64,000 bases of DNA from Flavobacteriales bacterium (GTDB taxonomy: Bacteria > Bacteroidota > Bacteroidia > Flavobacteriales_D > Crocinitomicaceae), in assembly GCA_947470515.1 (NCBI GenBank), contig CANITF010000001.1, forward strand, positions 112,481 to 176,480. Reading direction: 5' to 3'. Positions 55,757 through 64,000 of the stretch are shown here, piece by piece. The translations under genes were made by a program, and so were the position numbers. Within the stretch, counting starts at the first letter, position 1. The number at the start of each line of letters is the position of its first letter. The notes under the pieces are model-generated. The model did no database searches. It worked only from the letters and a program-made list of their open reading frames with translations, and was not told the origin of the DNA.

Positions 55757-57343
55757 ATGAAAAAAATAATCTACACTACTATTGCGATTTTATTCTCGCA
55801 TGCACTACAGGCACAAATTTTTTGGACTGAAGCTTTTGAAAATAGTTGTTCTTCAGACTGTTTTGCGGCTGGTGTAAATACCGGAAATGGTGCATGGTCG
55901 GTTACTAATACCGGAGCAAATGGAGATTTACCGAATACATGGTATATCAGTTGTGCAGAAAATGGTCAAGCTGCAGGACAATGTGGGGTTGGTTGCGGAA
56001 GTGATGAGTCTTTACATGTTGGTTCACAGACTATTGGTGATGCAGGTGCTTCATATGATGCCGGAGGATTATGCGGGATTTTTTATTGTACCAATACAGA
56101 TCAGCGAGCTGAATCACCAAGTATCAGCTGCACTGGCTACTCTGCAATTACATTATCTTTCAACTATATCGAAAATGGTCAGAATATACTAGATAATGCA
56201 ACTTTATGGTGGTTCAATGGAACTATTTGGGCACAGCTATTTGATTTGGCTAAAACGCCACTTTGCGCAGGTCAGGGATTGTGGACAGCATATTCGGTTG
56301 TTTTACCAGCTGGGGCGAATAATAACCCAAATGTAAAAATTGGTTTTCAATGGGTCAATAACGACGATGGTGCTGGAACAGATCCGTCATTTGCAGTAGA
56401 TGATATTACATTGTCAGCTGTTACTGCACCAAATACGCTTACAACAGGCAGCGTAACTGGAAGTCCATTTTGTGCTTGTGCAGCGGTAAACGTGCCTTTT
56501 ACGAGTACAGGAACTTTAACAGCAGGAAATATATATACTGCCCAACTTTCAAATTCAGCAGGAAGTTTTGCTGCACCAGTAACGATAGGAACATTGGCAA
56601 GTACAGCAAATAGTGGAACAATTTCTTGTGCAATTCCATGTAATACGGCTTCTGGCTCAATGTATCGGGTGCGAGTAATCAGTTCAGCGCCTTCCATTAC
56701 AGGATCAAATAATCCTTTAAATATTGTCATTAATGTGCTTCCAACTGTGAATGCTGGATCTGACCAAACTGTATGTGCGGGAACATCTGTAACTCTTTCT
56801 GGAACTGGTGCAGCTACTTATTCTTGGGATAATGCTGTAATTAATGGGGTTTCATTTGTTCCAACTGCAACGGAAACTTATCATTTACAAGGAATCGATG
56901 TTAATGGCTGTCAAGGCGCAGACAGTGTTCAAGTAATCGTGAATACTCCTTCAGTTTCCACTCTTACTCAAACTGCGTTAGATTCATATACACTAAATGG
57001 CCAAACGTATACTCAAAGTGGAACGTACTCTCAAATAATTCCAAATGCGGCTGGTTGTGATAGTACAATTACATTGAATTTAACGGTGAATTATACAGGA
57101 ATTAATGAAATTAAGAATTTTGAAATTTCAATTTATCCAAATCCAAGTCGTGATATAATCTTTATTAATTCTGAAATCGAATTATTTTCGTCTTACGAAT
57201 TAATTGATAACCAAGGAAGAATCGTTTTGAGTAATGCGTTGAAAGGATATCAAACAAGTGTAAACATGGAAGCTATTGCTCCTGGGAATTATTATTTAAA
57301 AATCGAAGAAAAAAAGATCCTTGTTACGGTTGTAAAACAGTAA
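55757..57343 (+). CDS. Secreted beta-sandwich protein, T9SS type A cargo
   Basis: A 528-residue exported protein: signal peptide M-K-K-I-I-Y-T-T...A-L-Q-A-Q, a Cys-rich jelly-roll-like domain (about 25-225, with C-S-S-D-C-F and W-F-N-G-T-I-W), Ig-like parts (about 235-400) and a type A sorting domain (about 450-528, I-S-I-Y-P-N-P-S-R-D-I-I). The N-terminal domain resembles carbohydrate- or protein-binding domains of the MAM/jelly-roll class; no catalytic residues were recognised. The ATG at 55757 is used; a TTG at 55736 is part of a TAATTTTG promoter box. Confidence 0.85.
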   Translation: MKKIIYTTIAILFSHALQAQIFWTEAFENSCSSDCFAAGVNTGNGAWSVTNTGANGDLPNTWYISCAENGQAAGQCGVGCGSDESLHVGSQTIGDAGASYDAGGLCGIFYCTNTDQRAESPSISCTGYSAITLSFNYIENGQNILDNATLWWFNGTIWAQLFDLAKTPLCAGQGLWTAYSVVLPAGANNNPNVKIGFQWVNNDDGAGTDPSFAVDDITLSAVTAPNTLTTGSVTGSPFCACAAVNVPFTSTGTLTAGNIYTAQLSNSAGSFAAPVTIGTLASTANSGTISCAIPCNTASGSMYRVRVISSAPSITGSNNPLNIVINVLPTVNAGSDQTVCAGTSVTLSGTGAATYSWDNAVINGVSFVPTATETYHLQGIDVNGCQGADSVQVIVNTPSVSTLTQTALDSYTLNGQTYTQSGTYSQIIPNAAGCDSTITLNLTVNYTGINEIKNFEISIYPNPSRDIIFINSEIELFSSYELIDNQGRIVLSNALKGYQTSVNMEAIAPGNYYLKIEEKKILVTVVKQ

Positions 57344-57359
57344 GTAGCTATGAATTAAA

Positions 57360-57399
57360 AATAGAATAACTTGGGAAACTAGGTTATTCTATTTTTTTT
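57360..57399 (+). terminator. Intrinsic terminator after the secreted protein
   Basis: AATAGAATAAC, 12-base loop, GTTATTCTATT and a T-run. It is 17 bp after the stop. Confidence 0.9.
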
Positions 57400-57450
57400 A
57401 AAAACTAGAACTATATTAAGCAGTAGTTGAAGTAAATTCTAACTGACAAT

Positions 57451-57897
57451 TCAAGATTTTAACGTACTCATCACAAACGAACTTTGAACATTCGCAATAT
57501 TCGGGATTGAGGCCAATTTCTGTTTTAAAAATTCTTGGTATTCGTCCATGTCTTTTACTTCTATCGAAAGTAAATAATCATAATTTCCAGCGATATGATA
57601 GCAGGAACTTACTTCATGAAGATGTACAATTTCATCTTCAAAGCCTAGCAATAAATCCAAATTATGCGCTTTTAATGAAACTTGACATAAGACATGTAAT
57701 CCTTTGTCGATTTTCTTTTTATCTAAAATGGCTACATAATTCTTAATAACGCCATGACGTTCGAGTCGCTTTATCCGCTCAAATGTTGGTGTAATAGAAA
57801 GACCAATTTCTGCGGCTATTTCTTTGTTCCCCAATTTTGAATTACTGCTCAAAATCGAAAGTATTTTTTTGTCTATTTTATCTAATTGAATTTCCAT
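57451..57897 (-). CDS. Lrp/AsnC-family transcriptional regulator
   Basis: A 148-residue regulator. The helix-turn-helix is at about 15-50 (I-L-S-S-N-S-K-L-G-N-K-E-I-A-A-E-I-G-L-S), and the ligand-binding RAM domain covers about 65-145 (Y-H-I-A-G-N-Y-D-Y-L-L-S-I-E-V). Members usually sense amino acids and control nearby genes. It is divergent from a PLP-dependent sulfur amino acid enzyme, with a 144-bp gap that holds an inverted repeat, so methionine or a related compound is the likely effector (inference). Confidence 0.93.
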   Translation of the reverse strand: MEIQLDKIDKKILSILSSNSKLGNKEIAAEIGLSITPTFERIKRLERHGVIKNYVAILDKKKIDKGLHVLCQVSLKAHNLDLLLGFEDEIVHLHEVSSCYHIAGNYDYLLSIEVKDMDEYQEFLKQKLASIPNIANVQSSFVMSTLKS

Positions 57898-57921
57898 AGA
57901 ATTTTTTTCTAAATTATAGTG

Positions 57922-57940
57922 CTAAAATGAAATATTTTAG
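57922..57940. promoter_or_regulatory. Candidate Lrp/AsnC operator
   Basis: CTAAAAT, GAAAT, ATTTTAG: a perfect 7-bp inverted repeat in the intergenic region between the divergent regulator and gamma-lyase-type genes, 25 bp upstream of the regulator start. Confidence 0.45.
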
Positions 57941-58041
57941 AATTAAATAGTTTTAAAAGTAATAATTATAGATTAATAAACTGCCATTTAATCTAATGAA
58001 AGATTTATTTATATGTTTACATCATCTCAAAAACCAAAATA

Positions 58042-59298
58042 ATGGATTATTCTAAAATGCAACCAGAAAGTTTAATGATGAGTTACGGATATAAACCTTC
58101 TTTGTCTGAAGGCGCGATTAAATGTCCAATTTTTCAAACTTCAACCTTTGTGTTTAATACAGCAATGGAGGGGAAACGGTTTTTTGAATTAGCGTATGGA
58201 TTGCGTGAAAAAGAACAAGGCGAAGAGTTAGGTTTAATTTACAGCCGTTTGAATAATCCAGATTTAGAAATTCTTGAAAACAGGTTGTGTTTGTGGGATG
58301 GAGCTGAAGATTGCGCTGTTTTTGAAAGTGGAATGTCGGCAATATCAACGGCAATGATGGAATTTATGGAGCCAGGAGATTTGTTATTATATAGCAGACC
58401 AGTTTATGGTGGAACAGATCATTTTATCAACCATTTCTTAAAGAAAATGAAAATTGAATCAATTGGTTTTCATGCAATAGATACAAAAGAAGAAATTATT
58501 GCTCGAATTGATGCAACTGGAAAAGGTGATCGTTTAACCATGATTCACATTGAAACACCTGCAAACCCAACAAATGCATTGATTGATATTGAAATGTGTG
58601 CTGAAATTAAAACACATTTTACAACTGCTGAAAAACCTGTTATCTTATCTGTTGACAATACATACATGGGTCCAATTTGGCAACATCCTTTAAAACATGG
58701 AGCTGATTTAGTATTGTATTCAGCTACAAAATATATTGGTGGTCATTCTGATGTTATTGCCGGAGCTTGTTTGGGGTCAAAAGCATTGATGGGCCGTGTA
58801 AAAGGTTTAAGAACGTTCTTAGGAAACATGGCAGGACCATGGACAGGTTGGTTGTTGATGAGAAGCTTGGAAACGCTTAAGGTTAGAATGGATCAACAAG
58901 CTACAACAGCGAAATATGTAGCAGAATACCTGAGAAATCATCCGAAAGTGGAAAAAGTATATTATTTGGGATTCATCAATGAAGTAGGTAATGAACGAGA
59001 AAAAGAAATCTTTAACCGTCAATACACAAGTGCTGGTGCAATGATAGCATTTGACATAAAAGGAGGAGAAAAAGAAGCTTTTCAATTCTTGGATTCATTG
59101 AAATTAATCAAATTGGCAGTTTCTCTTGGTGGGACAGAAAGTTTAGCTGAACACCCACAAACAATGACGCATGCTGATGTGCCTGCAGAAGATAAACGTG
59201 TCATGTTTATTTCTGAGAAATTAGTGCGCGTCTCAGTTGGGGTGGAGCATTATTCTGATTTAATCGCTGATATTGAACAAGCATTAAATAGGATATAA
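58042..59298 (+). CDS. PLP-dependent cystathionine gamma-synthase/methionine gamma-lyase family enzyme
   Basis: A 418-residue Cys/Met-metabolism PLP enzyme. The cofactor lysine is Lys230 (Y-S-A-T-K-Y-I-G-G-H), with the Asp partner in S-V-D-N-T-Y-M-G (about 205) and the Y-S-R-L-N-N-P segment at 67-73. The substrate loop reads R-P-V-Y-G-G-T-D-H-F without the Cys that is characteristic of well-studied methionine gamma-lyases, so the reaction (lyase or synthase) cannot be fixed. The divergent Lrp/AsnC gene favours a catabolic, amino-acid-induced role. Its stop directly abuts the convergent kinase gene stop. Confidence 0.88.
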   Translation: MDYSKMQPESLMMSYGYKPSLSEGAIKCPIFQTSTFVFNTAMEGKRFFELAYGLREKEQGEELGLIYSRLNNPDLEILENRLCLWDGAEDCAVFESGMSAISTAMMEFMEPGDLLLYSRPVYGGTDHFINHFLKKMKIESIGFHAIDTKEEIIARIDATGKGDRLTMIHIETPANPTNALIDIEMCAEIKTHFTTAEKPVILSVDNTYMGPIWQHPLKHGADLVLYSATKYIGGHSDVIAGACLGSKALMGRVKGLRTFLGNMAGPWTGWLLMRSLETLKVRMDQQATTAKYVAEYLRNHPKVEKVYYLGFINEVGNEREKEIFNRQYTSAGAMIAFDIKGGEKEAFQFLDSLKLIKLAVSLGGTESLAEHPQTMTHADVPAEDKRVMFISEKLVRVSVGVEHYSDLIADIEQALNRI

Positions 59299-59796
59299 TT
59301 ATTTGTCAGAAATAACACGTTGGCAAACCCGAATTCGATTCTCCAAATCACCTTCAACAAGTGTAAACGGAAGTTTACGTTCAATTAATTCGTTTAAATA
59401 AAGCTCAAATAATTCGTCTCGTTTTTCAGGATGCTCGCGCAAAGGATCTTCTTCCCATACAATATCTGGACGACACAAAAAATAATGATCGAAAGACTGG
59501 TTTTCTAATGCTTTAAGAATAAATGGAGAACACGATTTGTATTTGAATTCAGACCAAATTTTCATGACGAGCATTTCCGTATCAAAAAACGTTAGAATTT
59601 TGTCATTTGATTTTTCCCATAATGTAAGCTGACCTAGCGCAATTTTGTCTAAATCTTCTAATTGATAATCATAGGGCAAATTCTCTAAATATTCCCTTGC
59701 AAATTCAGGAATCCAAACACCATCGTTTCTTAATGCCAACTCTTTTGCCAACGTCGTTTTCCCGGAAGATTCTGGTCCTGTTATAGCAAATCTCAT
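59299..59796 (-). CDS. NadR-type nicotinamide riboside kinase
   Basis: A 165-residue P-loop kinase: Walker A G-P-E-S-S-G-K-T-T at 7-15, then E-F-A-R-E-Y-L and D-T-E-M-L-V-M-K-I-W, as in the ribosylnicotinamide kinase domain of NadR. The nucleotidyltransferase and DNA-binding parts of full NadR are absent. It overlaps pnuC by 4 bp, which strongly supports a role in phosphorylating imported nicotinamide riboside to NMN. Confidence 0.88.
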   Translation of the reverse strand: MRFAITGPESSGKTTLAKELALRNDGVWIPEFAREYLENLPYDYQLEDLDKIALGQLTLWEKSNDKILTFFDTEMLVMKIWSEFKYKSCSPFILKALENQSFDHYFLCRPDIVWEEDPLREHPEKRDELFELYLNELIERKLPFTLVEGDLENRIRVCQRVISDK

Positions 59797-60398
59797 TTTT
59801 CGAAATGTTGGTTAAACTGTTTTTTCCATTTGAAATAACCGAAAATTGCAATTCCGGTATAGAGTAGGAATAAAATGGATGTCATGTAAAGTTCCCTTGA
59901 TGCAAATAAATAAACTGAAACAGCGTCTATAATGATCCAATAAATCCAATTTTCTAGAACTTTTTTTGTAACCATGAATGTTGCAACTAAACTAAAAATG
60001 GACGTAAATGAATCGGTATACGGATTGGCTTGATCTGTATAAGTATCAAAAATAAACCCAATCAAAATCACAAAAAGTAAACTCAAACCGATATTCAGAA
60101 AATGTGCTTTTTTACGCCATTTGATTATTTTATCCGATTCTCCGGTTTTTTTGCTCGCCCATAAAAACCAACCGTAAATTCCCATAAGCAGAAAGAACCC
60201 ATTTAATATAGATTCTAAATATAATTGTCCTTGAAAACAAATATAAATGTAAAGGGCAGAACTAATAATCGCAAAAATCCATGCTGAAATATGTTTGTAA
60301 GAAATTAAAATTACATAGAGTAAACTTGAAAGAACAGCAAGCCATTCCCATAGTGAGGTTTTTAATATTGCCAATAAAATTTGTTTAAGAATCTCCAT
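59793..60398 (-). CDS. pnuC: PnuC-family nicotinamide riboside transporter
   Basis: A 201-residue inner membrane protein with about seven helices and the PnuC motifs N-G-F-F-L-L-M-G-I-Y-G-W-F-L-W (about 65-80) and the conserved W-I-I-D-A-V-S-V-like segment N-W-I-Y-W-I-I-I-D-A-V (about 145). It imports nicotinamide riboside (possibly another NAD precursor) by facilitated diffusion; the kinase gene overlapping its 3' end would trap it inside the cell. Confidence 0.94.
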   Translation of the reverse strand: MEILKQILLAILKTSLWEWLAVLSSLLYVILISYKHISAWIFAIISSALYIYICFQGQLYLESILNGFFLLMGIYGWFLWASKKTGESDKIIKWRKKAHFLNIGLSLLFVILIGFIFDTYTDQANPYTDSFTSIFSLVATFMVTKKVLENWIYWIIIDAVSVYLFASRELYMTSILFLLYTGIAIFGYFKWKKQFNQHFEK

Positions 60399-60539
60399 TG
60401 CTTGTGCGAAGGTCTGAAATTAATCATTTGAATTAGTAAGTGATGCTGTTATTTATTTAACTGTTTAAAACAATAATTTTTTGGTAAATCGTTATATAAA
60501 CAATAAATTCGCAGTGTAAACATCTAATTTAAACAACGA

Positions 60540-60749
60540 ATGAAATTCCTAATAGCCCTTATTGTTGTGTTCTCATCCCTTACGCTAAATGCCAAGAGTC
60601 TCGATACTTGTAAAAAAGAAGCAGTTACTTTTGAAACAACCGCAGTATCTTCTCATATAGACGGGAAAAAAGCAAGACGCCATAAAAGAATGAACAAGCG
60701 ACGTAAAAAAGCGTGTGCTAATTGGAGCAAAAGAAGTTACGCAGGATAG
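60540..60749 (+). CDS. Small secreted cationic protein, unknown function
   Basis: A 69-residue protein with a signal peptide (1-18, L-I-A-L-I-V-V-F-S-S...L-N-A) and a mature part of about 51 residues that is extremely basic (K-K-A-R-R-H-K-R-M-N-K-R-R-K-K). The two cysteines, Cys23 and Cys58, could form a disulfide. No family was recognised. It is a single gene with its own strong terminator. It could bind nucleic acid, LPS or membranes outside the cytoplasm, but nothing in the sequence decides this. Confidence 0.72.
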   Translation: MKFLIALIVVFSSLTLNAKSLDTCKKEAVTFETTAVSSHIDGKKARRHKRMNKRRKKACANWSKRSYAG

Positions 60750-60780
60750 TCTGCAACGTCTTTTAGTTTCAAAGAGATTT

Positions 60781-60812
60781 GGCGGGTTCATGCATGAACT
60801 CGCCTTTTTTTT
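60781..60812 (+). terminator. Intrinsic terminator after the small cationic protein
   Basis: GGCGGGTTCA, TGCA, TGAACTCGCC with one G-T pair, then a run of eight Ts. It lies just before the helicase start. Confidence 0.92.
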
Positions 60813-60829
60813 GTAATTTTAGCGTCAAT

Positions 60830-62059
60830 ATGAAATTCACAGAATTACACTTAAACGAACAATTGTTAGAAGCTATTTCTCACATGGGCTTCGTAAATGC
60901 AACTCCAATTCAACAATTAGCAATTCCTCAAGTTTTAAATAACAGAGATTTAATTGCTTGTGCTCAAACGGGTACTGGAAAAACAGCAGCATTCATTCTT
61001 CCTATTCTCAATAAACTGACAGGAAAGGAAGACACATCCATCGATACGTTAATTATAGTTCCAACAAGAGAATTAGCGGTTCAAATTGAACAAGAAATCC
61101 AAGGACTTTCCTACTTTGTGTCAGTCGGATCGAAAGCAATTTATGGCGGTGGAAGTGGAAAAGATTGGGATATCCAAAAAGATGCTTTGAAAGATGGAAC
61201 AGACATCATTGTTGCAACTCCAGGGAAATTGTTATCGCATATTCAACAAGGCTATGTGGACTTTTCAAAAGTGAAACATTTGGTATTGGATGAAGCAGAT
61301 AAAATGCTCGATATGGGTTTTGCAGATGATCTTTTAACCATCATTTCTAAATTACCTGAAAAGCGTCAAACATTGATGTTTAGTGCTACAATGCCGAATA
61401 AAATTAGAGAATTAGCAAAAAAAATACTAGTGAATCCAGAGGAAATTACACTTTCAATTTCCAAACCTGCTGAAGGCGTAAAACAATCTGTTTATTTGAC
61501 CTTTGACAATCAAAAAGCTCCTTTAATTAAACAAATCCTTACCGAACGACCTGATTATACGAGTATCATTATCTTCACTTCGTCTAAAAGTAAAGTGAAT
61601 GAAATAGTTACTTCTTTGCGAAAAAACGGATTCAAAGCACAAGGTGTTTCTTCCAACTTAGATCAAGAACAGAGAGAAGAAGTATTACGTGGTTTCCGTT
61701 CCAAACGCATTCGAATTGTTGTTGCAACAGATGTTATGAGTCGTGGAATTGATATAAAAGAAATCAACCTCGTAATCAATTACGATACTCCATTTGATGC
61801 AGAAGATTATGTGCACCGAGTAGGTAGAACAGCAAGAGCGAATACAAAAGGCGAGGCAATTACACTTGTGAATGAAAAGGACATGCGTAAATTAGCTCAA
61901 ATTCAGCGTTTGATTGAAGCAGAAATTACACAGATTCCTATGCCAGAAGAATTAGGCGCTGGACCAGAATTTCAAATGTCTTCTCCTCAAAAAAGAAAAC
62001 CATTTAACAAGCGACCAAAGTTTAAAGGTCCACGTAAAGAAAATCCAACAAATTCTTAG
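60830..62059 (+). CDS. DEAD-box RNA helicase
   Basis: A 409-residue ATP-dependent RNA helicase of the RhlE/CsdA class, used in ribosome assembly, RNA decay and cold adaptation. Motifs: T-P-I-Q-Q (25-29), Walker A A-Q-T-G-T-G-K-T (45-52), P-T-R-E-L-A (78-83), D-E-A-D (154-157), S-A-T (184-186) and H-R-V-G-R-T-A-R. The C-tail (about 375-409) is basic and suited to RNA binding. The ATG at 60830 is used; an upstream in-frame ATG would lie inside the terminator hairpin. A SCO gene follows 18 bp later. Confidence 0.94.
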   Translation: MKFTELHLNEQLLEAISHMGFVNATPIQQLAIPQVLNNRDLIACAQTGTGKTAAFILPILNKLTGKEDTSIDTLIIVPTRELAVQIEQEIQGLSYFVSVGSKAIYGGGSGKDWDIQKDALKDGTDIIVATPGKLLSHIQQGYVDFSKVKHLVLDEADKMLDMGFADDLLTIISKLPEKRQTLMFSATMPNKIRELAKKILVNPEEITLSISKPAEGVKQSVYLTFDNQKAPLIKQILTERPDYTSIIIFTSSKSKVNEIVTSLRKNGFKAQGVSSNLDQEQREEVLRGFRSKRIRIVVATDVMSRGIDIKEINLVINYDTPFDAEDYVHRVGRTARANTKGEAITLVNEKDMRKLAQIQRLIEAEITQIPMPEELGAGPEFQMSSPQKRKPFNKRPKFKGPRKENPTNS

Positions 62060-62077
62060 ATTTCATAAAAAGTAGAT

Positions 62078-62737
62078 ATGAAACGCACACTTTTTTTAAT
62101 TCTGTTTTTCATTACTGGAGTAACACTCTTTTATTTTAATAATACGTCGGTTAAAGAAAAACCACTTCCTATTATCAATCCTATTGATTTAAATGAAGAA
62201 ATGGTTGATCCCGAACTGCTCAGAATTGGCAACGGTCATACCATAGGCAAATTTTCCTTTAAAGACCAAAACAATAAAACAATCACCCAAGATGAGGTCA
62301 AAGGAAAAGTGTTTGTCGCAGAATATTTTTTCACCACCTGTGGAACTATTTGTCCGAAGATGAACCAACAAATGCAACGCGTTCAAACGGCTTTTAAAGG
62401 GAATGGAAATGTGAAAATTTTAAGTTTTACTGTAAATGCGAAAGTGGATACGGTTGAACAAATGAAAAGATACGCTGACGAGCATCAAGCCGATGGAAAC
62501 CAATGGCATTTTTTGACAGGGAAACAAGAAGATTTATATGCGTTGGCGCGAAAATCATTTTTTGTACTGAAACCATCTGAAGCAGAAAATCAAGGCGATG
62601 TTGGGAGCGATTTTATCCACACCAACAATTTTGTTTTAGTAGATAAAAAAATGCGCATCCGCGGCTATTATGATGGGACTTCAAGCAAAGAGGTTGATCG
62701 TTTAATCACACACGTTGATTTATTATTAAATGAGTGA
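62078..62737 (+). CDS. SCO-family copper chaperone/thioredoxin-like protein
   Basis: A 219-residue membrane-anchored protein (helix about 4-22) with a thioredoxin fold. The copper ligands are Cys88 and Cys92 (T-T-C-G-T-I-C-P) and His181 (D-F-I-H-T-N-N-F). SCO1/SenC proteins deliver copper to the CuA site of cytochrome oxidase or protect against oxidants. The ligand set is complete. No cytochrome oxidase gene is in the window. Confidence 0.93.
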   Translation: MKRTLFLILFFITGVTLFYFNNTSVKEKPLPIINPIDLNEEMVDPELLRIGNGHTIGKFSFKDQNNKTITQDEVKGKVFVAEYFFTTCGTICPKMNQQMQRVQTAFKGNGNVKILSFTVNAKVDTVEQMKRYADEHQADGNQWHFLTGKQEDLYALARKSFFVLKPSEAENQGDVGSDFIHTNNFVLVDKKMRIRGYYDGTSSKEVDRLITHVDLLLNE

Positions 62738-62774
62738 TTTTGTGACTATTATTCACATTGACAATAAGATTTTA

Positions 62775-62782
62775 TATATTTG
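62775..62782 (+). promoter_or_regulatory. TAnnTTTG box before the sugar dehydrogenase
   Basis: TATATTTG 21 bp upstream of the ATG. A TTGACA lies at 62758 but only 14 bp before the box, too close for the usual spacing. Confidence 0.4.
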
Positions 62783-62803
62783 AGCATACTTAATCAGATT
62801 AAA

Positions 62804-64000
62804 ATGAAAAAATTTCTTGCTGTAAGTTTATGCTTACTTTCCTTTCAACTATTTTCTCAAAGCAATATCACGGTTGGTTCGACAACTGTAGAGGTTGATA
62901 CAATTTATACGGGATTAGATATTCCTTGGGAAATCATTTATGGACCAGATGGTTTTATTTGGACAACTGAACGAAAAGGAATCATTAGTCGAATTGATCC
63001 AGTGGCACACACAAAAACGGTGATTCTAAACATTGTTTCTTCCGTTTACCAAAACTCTGAATCAGGGTTACTTGGAATGGCGCTTCACCCCGATTTTGCT
63101 ACAACACCAGAAGTATTTCTAGCGTATACTTACGGTTCATTTTCAAACATTAAAGAGAAAGTTGTAAAATATACCTACAACGGAACAAGTTTAGTAAATG
63201 AAGTTATTTTGATTGATAATATTATTGGAAATACTACGCATAATGGTTCAAGAATAGCAATTCTTCCGGATAACACCTTGCTTTTTTCAACTGGTGATGC
63301 TCAAAATCAATCATTACCTCAGGATGTGAATGAATTGAATGGTAAAGTTTTGCGTATAAATTTGGATGGCACAATTCCAGCAGATAATGCATTTGCTGGT
63401 AATCCTGTTTATACATACGGACATAGAAATGTACAAGGTATTTTGCAACATCCAAATGGAAAAATTTATGTTTCTGAACATGGAGCTTCAACCGATGATG
63501 AGTTTCAAATTCTAGAAAGTGGAAGAAATTACGGTTGGCCAAATGTTGAAGGATTTTGCGATCCAGGTGGTGAAGAATCATTCTGTAATGCAAATAACGT
63601 GATGGAACCTTTGGTTGCTTGGACACCAACTAATGCACCTTCTGATATGGTGTACTATGAAAACCCCTTGTTCCCTGAATTTGATGGGCGTGTTTTAATG
63701 ACAGTATTAAAAGATAAACGAATTATCGCAATGGATTTAAGTGCTGATGGATTATCTGTGGCAGATGAAGATCATTATTTAATTAATCAATTTGGAAGAT
63801 TAAGAGATATTTGTGTTGGACCGCAAAAAGAAATTTATCTCGCAACAAATGGTGCTTCTTGGTCAAATACCAATCCAAACACACACAGCATCATTGTTTT
63901 AAGAGCATTGGACGAAACTGGTCTTACTCAATTGAGTCAAGAATCTTTCCAAGTTTTCCCGAACCCAGCAAAGGATCAGTTGAATGTTCTTTCTCCATCA
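62804..64000 (+). CDS. PQQ-type soluble sugar dehydrogenase, T9SS cargo (3' end missing)
   Basis: The gene runs off the window after 399 codons. It has a signal peptide (1-19, L-F-S-Q) and a six-bladed propeller of the glucose/sorbosone dehydrogenase family: G-L-D-I-P-W-E-I-I-Y near 36, E-S-G-L-L-G-M-A-L-H-P-D-F (about 85), the G-S-R-I segment and T-Y-G-H-R-N-V-Q-G near 204-212. These proteins oxidise sugars with PQQ outside the cytoplasm. A type A sorting signal begins at the very end (F-Q-V-F-P-N-P-A-K-D-Q-L), so it is probably exported by T9SS. PQQ dependence is inferred from the family. Confidence 0.88.
   Translation, partial: MKKFLAVSLCLLSFQLFSQSNITVGSTTVEVDTIYTGLDIPWEIIYGPDGFIWTTERKGIISRIDPVAHTKTVILNIVSSVYQNSESGLLGMALHPDFATTPEVFLAYTYGSFSNIKEKVVKYTYNGTSLVNEVILIDNIIGNTTHNGSRIAILPDNTLLFSTGDAQNQSLPQDVNELNGKVLRINLDGTIPADNAFAGNPVYTYGHRNVQGILQHPNGKIYVSEHGASTDDEFQILESGRNYGWPNVEGFCDPGGEESFCNANNVMEPLVAWTPTNAPSDMVYYENPLFPEFDGRVLMTVLKDKRIIAMDLSADGLSVADEDHYLINQFGRLRDICVGPQKEIYLATNGASWSNTNPNTHSIIVLRALDETGLTQLSQESFQVFPNPAKDQLNVLSPS

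Noticed and set aside
60779..60829. Upstream in-frame extension of the DEAD-box helicase
   Set aside because: It would be encoded by the terminator hairpin of the preceding gene; M-K-F-T-E-L at 60830 is the normal family start.
63234..63629. His-rich minus-strand open frame
   Set aside because: Antisense shadow of the sugar dehydrogenase propeller.

Overview
The window looks like chromosomal DNA of an AT-rich member of the Bacteroidota, most likely a flavobacterium-like organism (Flavobacteriales, possibly near Crocinitomicaceae/Fluviicola; that finer placement is inference). The evidence is eight cell-surface or secreted proteins with type IX secretion (T9SS) C-terminal signals, a PorP/SprF-family protein, Bacteroidota-type promoters (TTG, about 20 bp, TAnnTTTG), an atpD-atpC pair separated from the other ATP synthase genes, and a SAM-I riboswitch ahead of a split methionine synthase. 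No rRNA, tRNA, prophage, CRISPR array or intact insertion sequence was seen.

Layout. 1-3502: the tail of a secreted trypsin-like protease, then a CotH-like protein and a diacylglycerol kinase. 3560-7551: promoter, SAM-I riboswitch and two-gene methionine synthase. 7990-12516: RNase HI, a CTP-synthase-tail-like protein, a lipoprotein, a small unknown protein, aminopeptidase P and an alpha/beta hydrolase. 12517-13395: a repeat-rich intergenic region in which the 3' end of the hydrolase gene has been duplicated. 13396-17452: a LytTR response regulator, a large periplasmic-propeller histidine kinase and a small lipoprotein. 17567-20367: an unknown helical protein, a truncated haemoglobin and glutamate racemase. 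20435-24893: an envelope-biogenesis cluster on the minus strand (uppS, bamA, two ompH/skp genes). 24942-28551: atpD-atpC, then rbfA with a LolC/FtsX-like permease. 28584-31297: an MsbA-like exporter facing an M23 peptidase.

31438-44207 holds three very large secreted proteins, a short-chain dehydrogenase, 3-hydroxyanthranilate dioxygenase, and a convergent intergenic region with a 50-bp tandem array bounded by inverted repeats that supply both stop codons. 44375-48799: purF, a sensor kinase and gpmI. 48816-55082: a 1703-residue repeat adhesin followed by its probable PorP/SprF partner. 55140-64000: a GtrA protein, another T9SS cargo, an Lrp/AsnC regulator divergent from a PLP-dependent gamma-lyase-type enzyme, a nicotinamide riboside salvage pair (pnuC and a NadR-type kinase), a small secreted cationic protein, a DEAD-box helicase, a SCO protein and a truncated sugar dehydrogenase.

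Most of this is ordinary core genome. The most unusual signals are the repeat structures at 12.5-13.1 kb and 33.8-34.2 kb, a permease whose conserved N-terminus lies upstream of any normal start codon, a CTP-synthase-like protein in which both glutaminase residues are replaced and a CxxC motif is present, and several genes whose promoters sit almost on their start codons.
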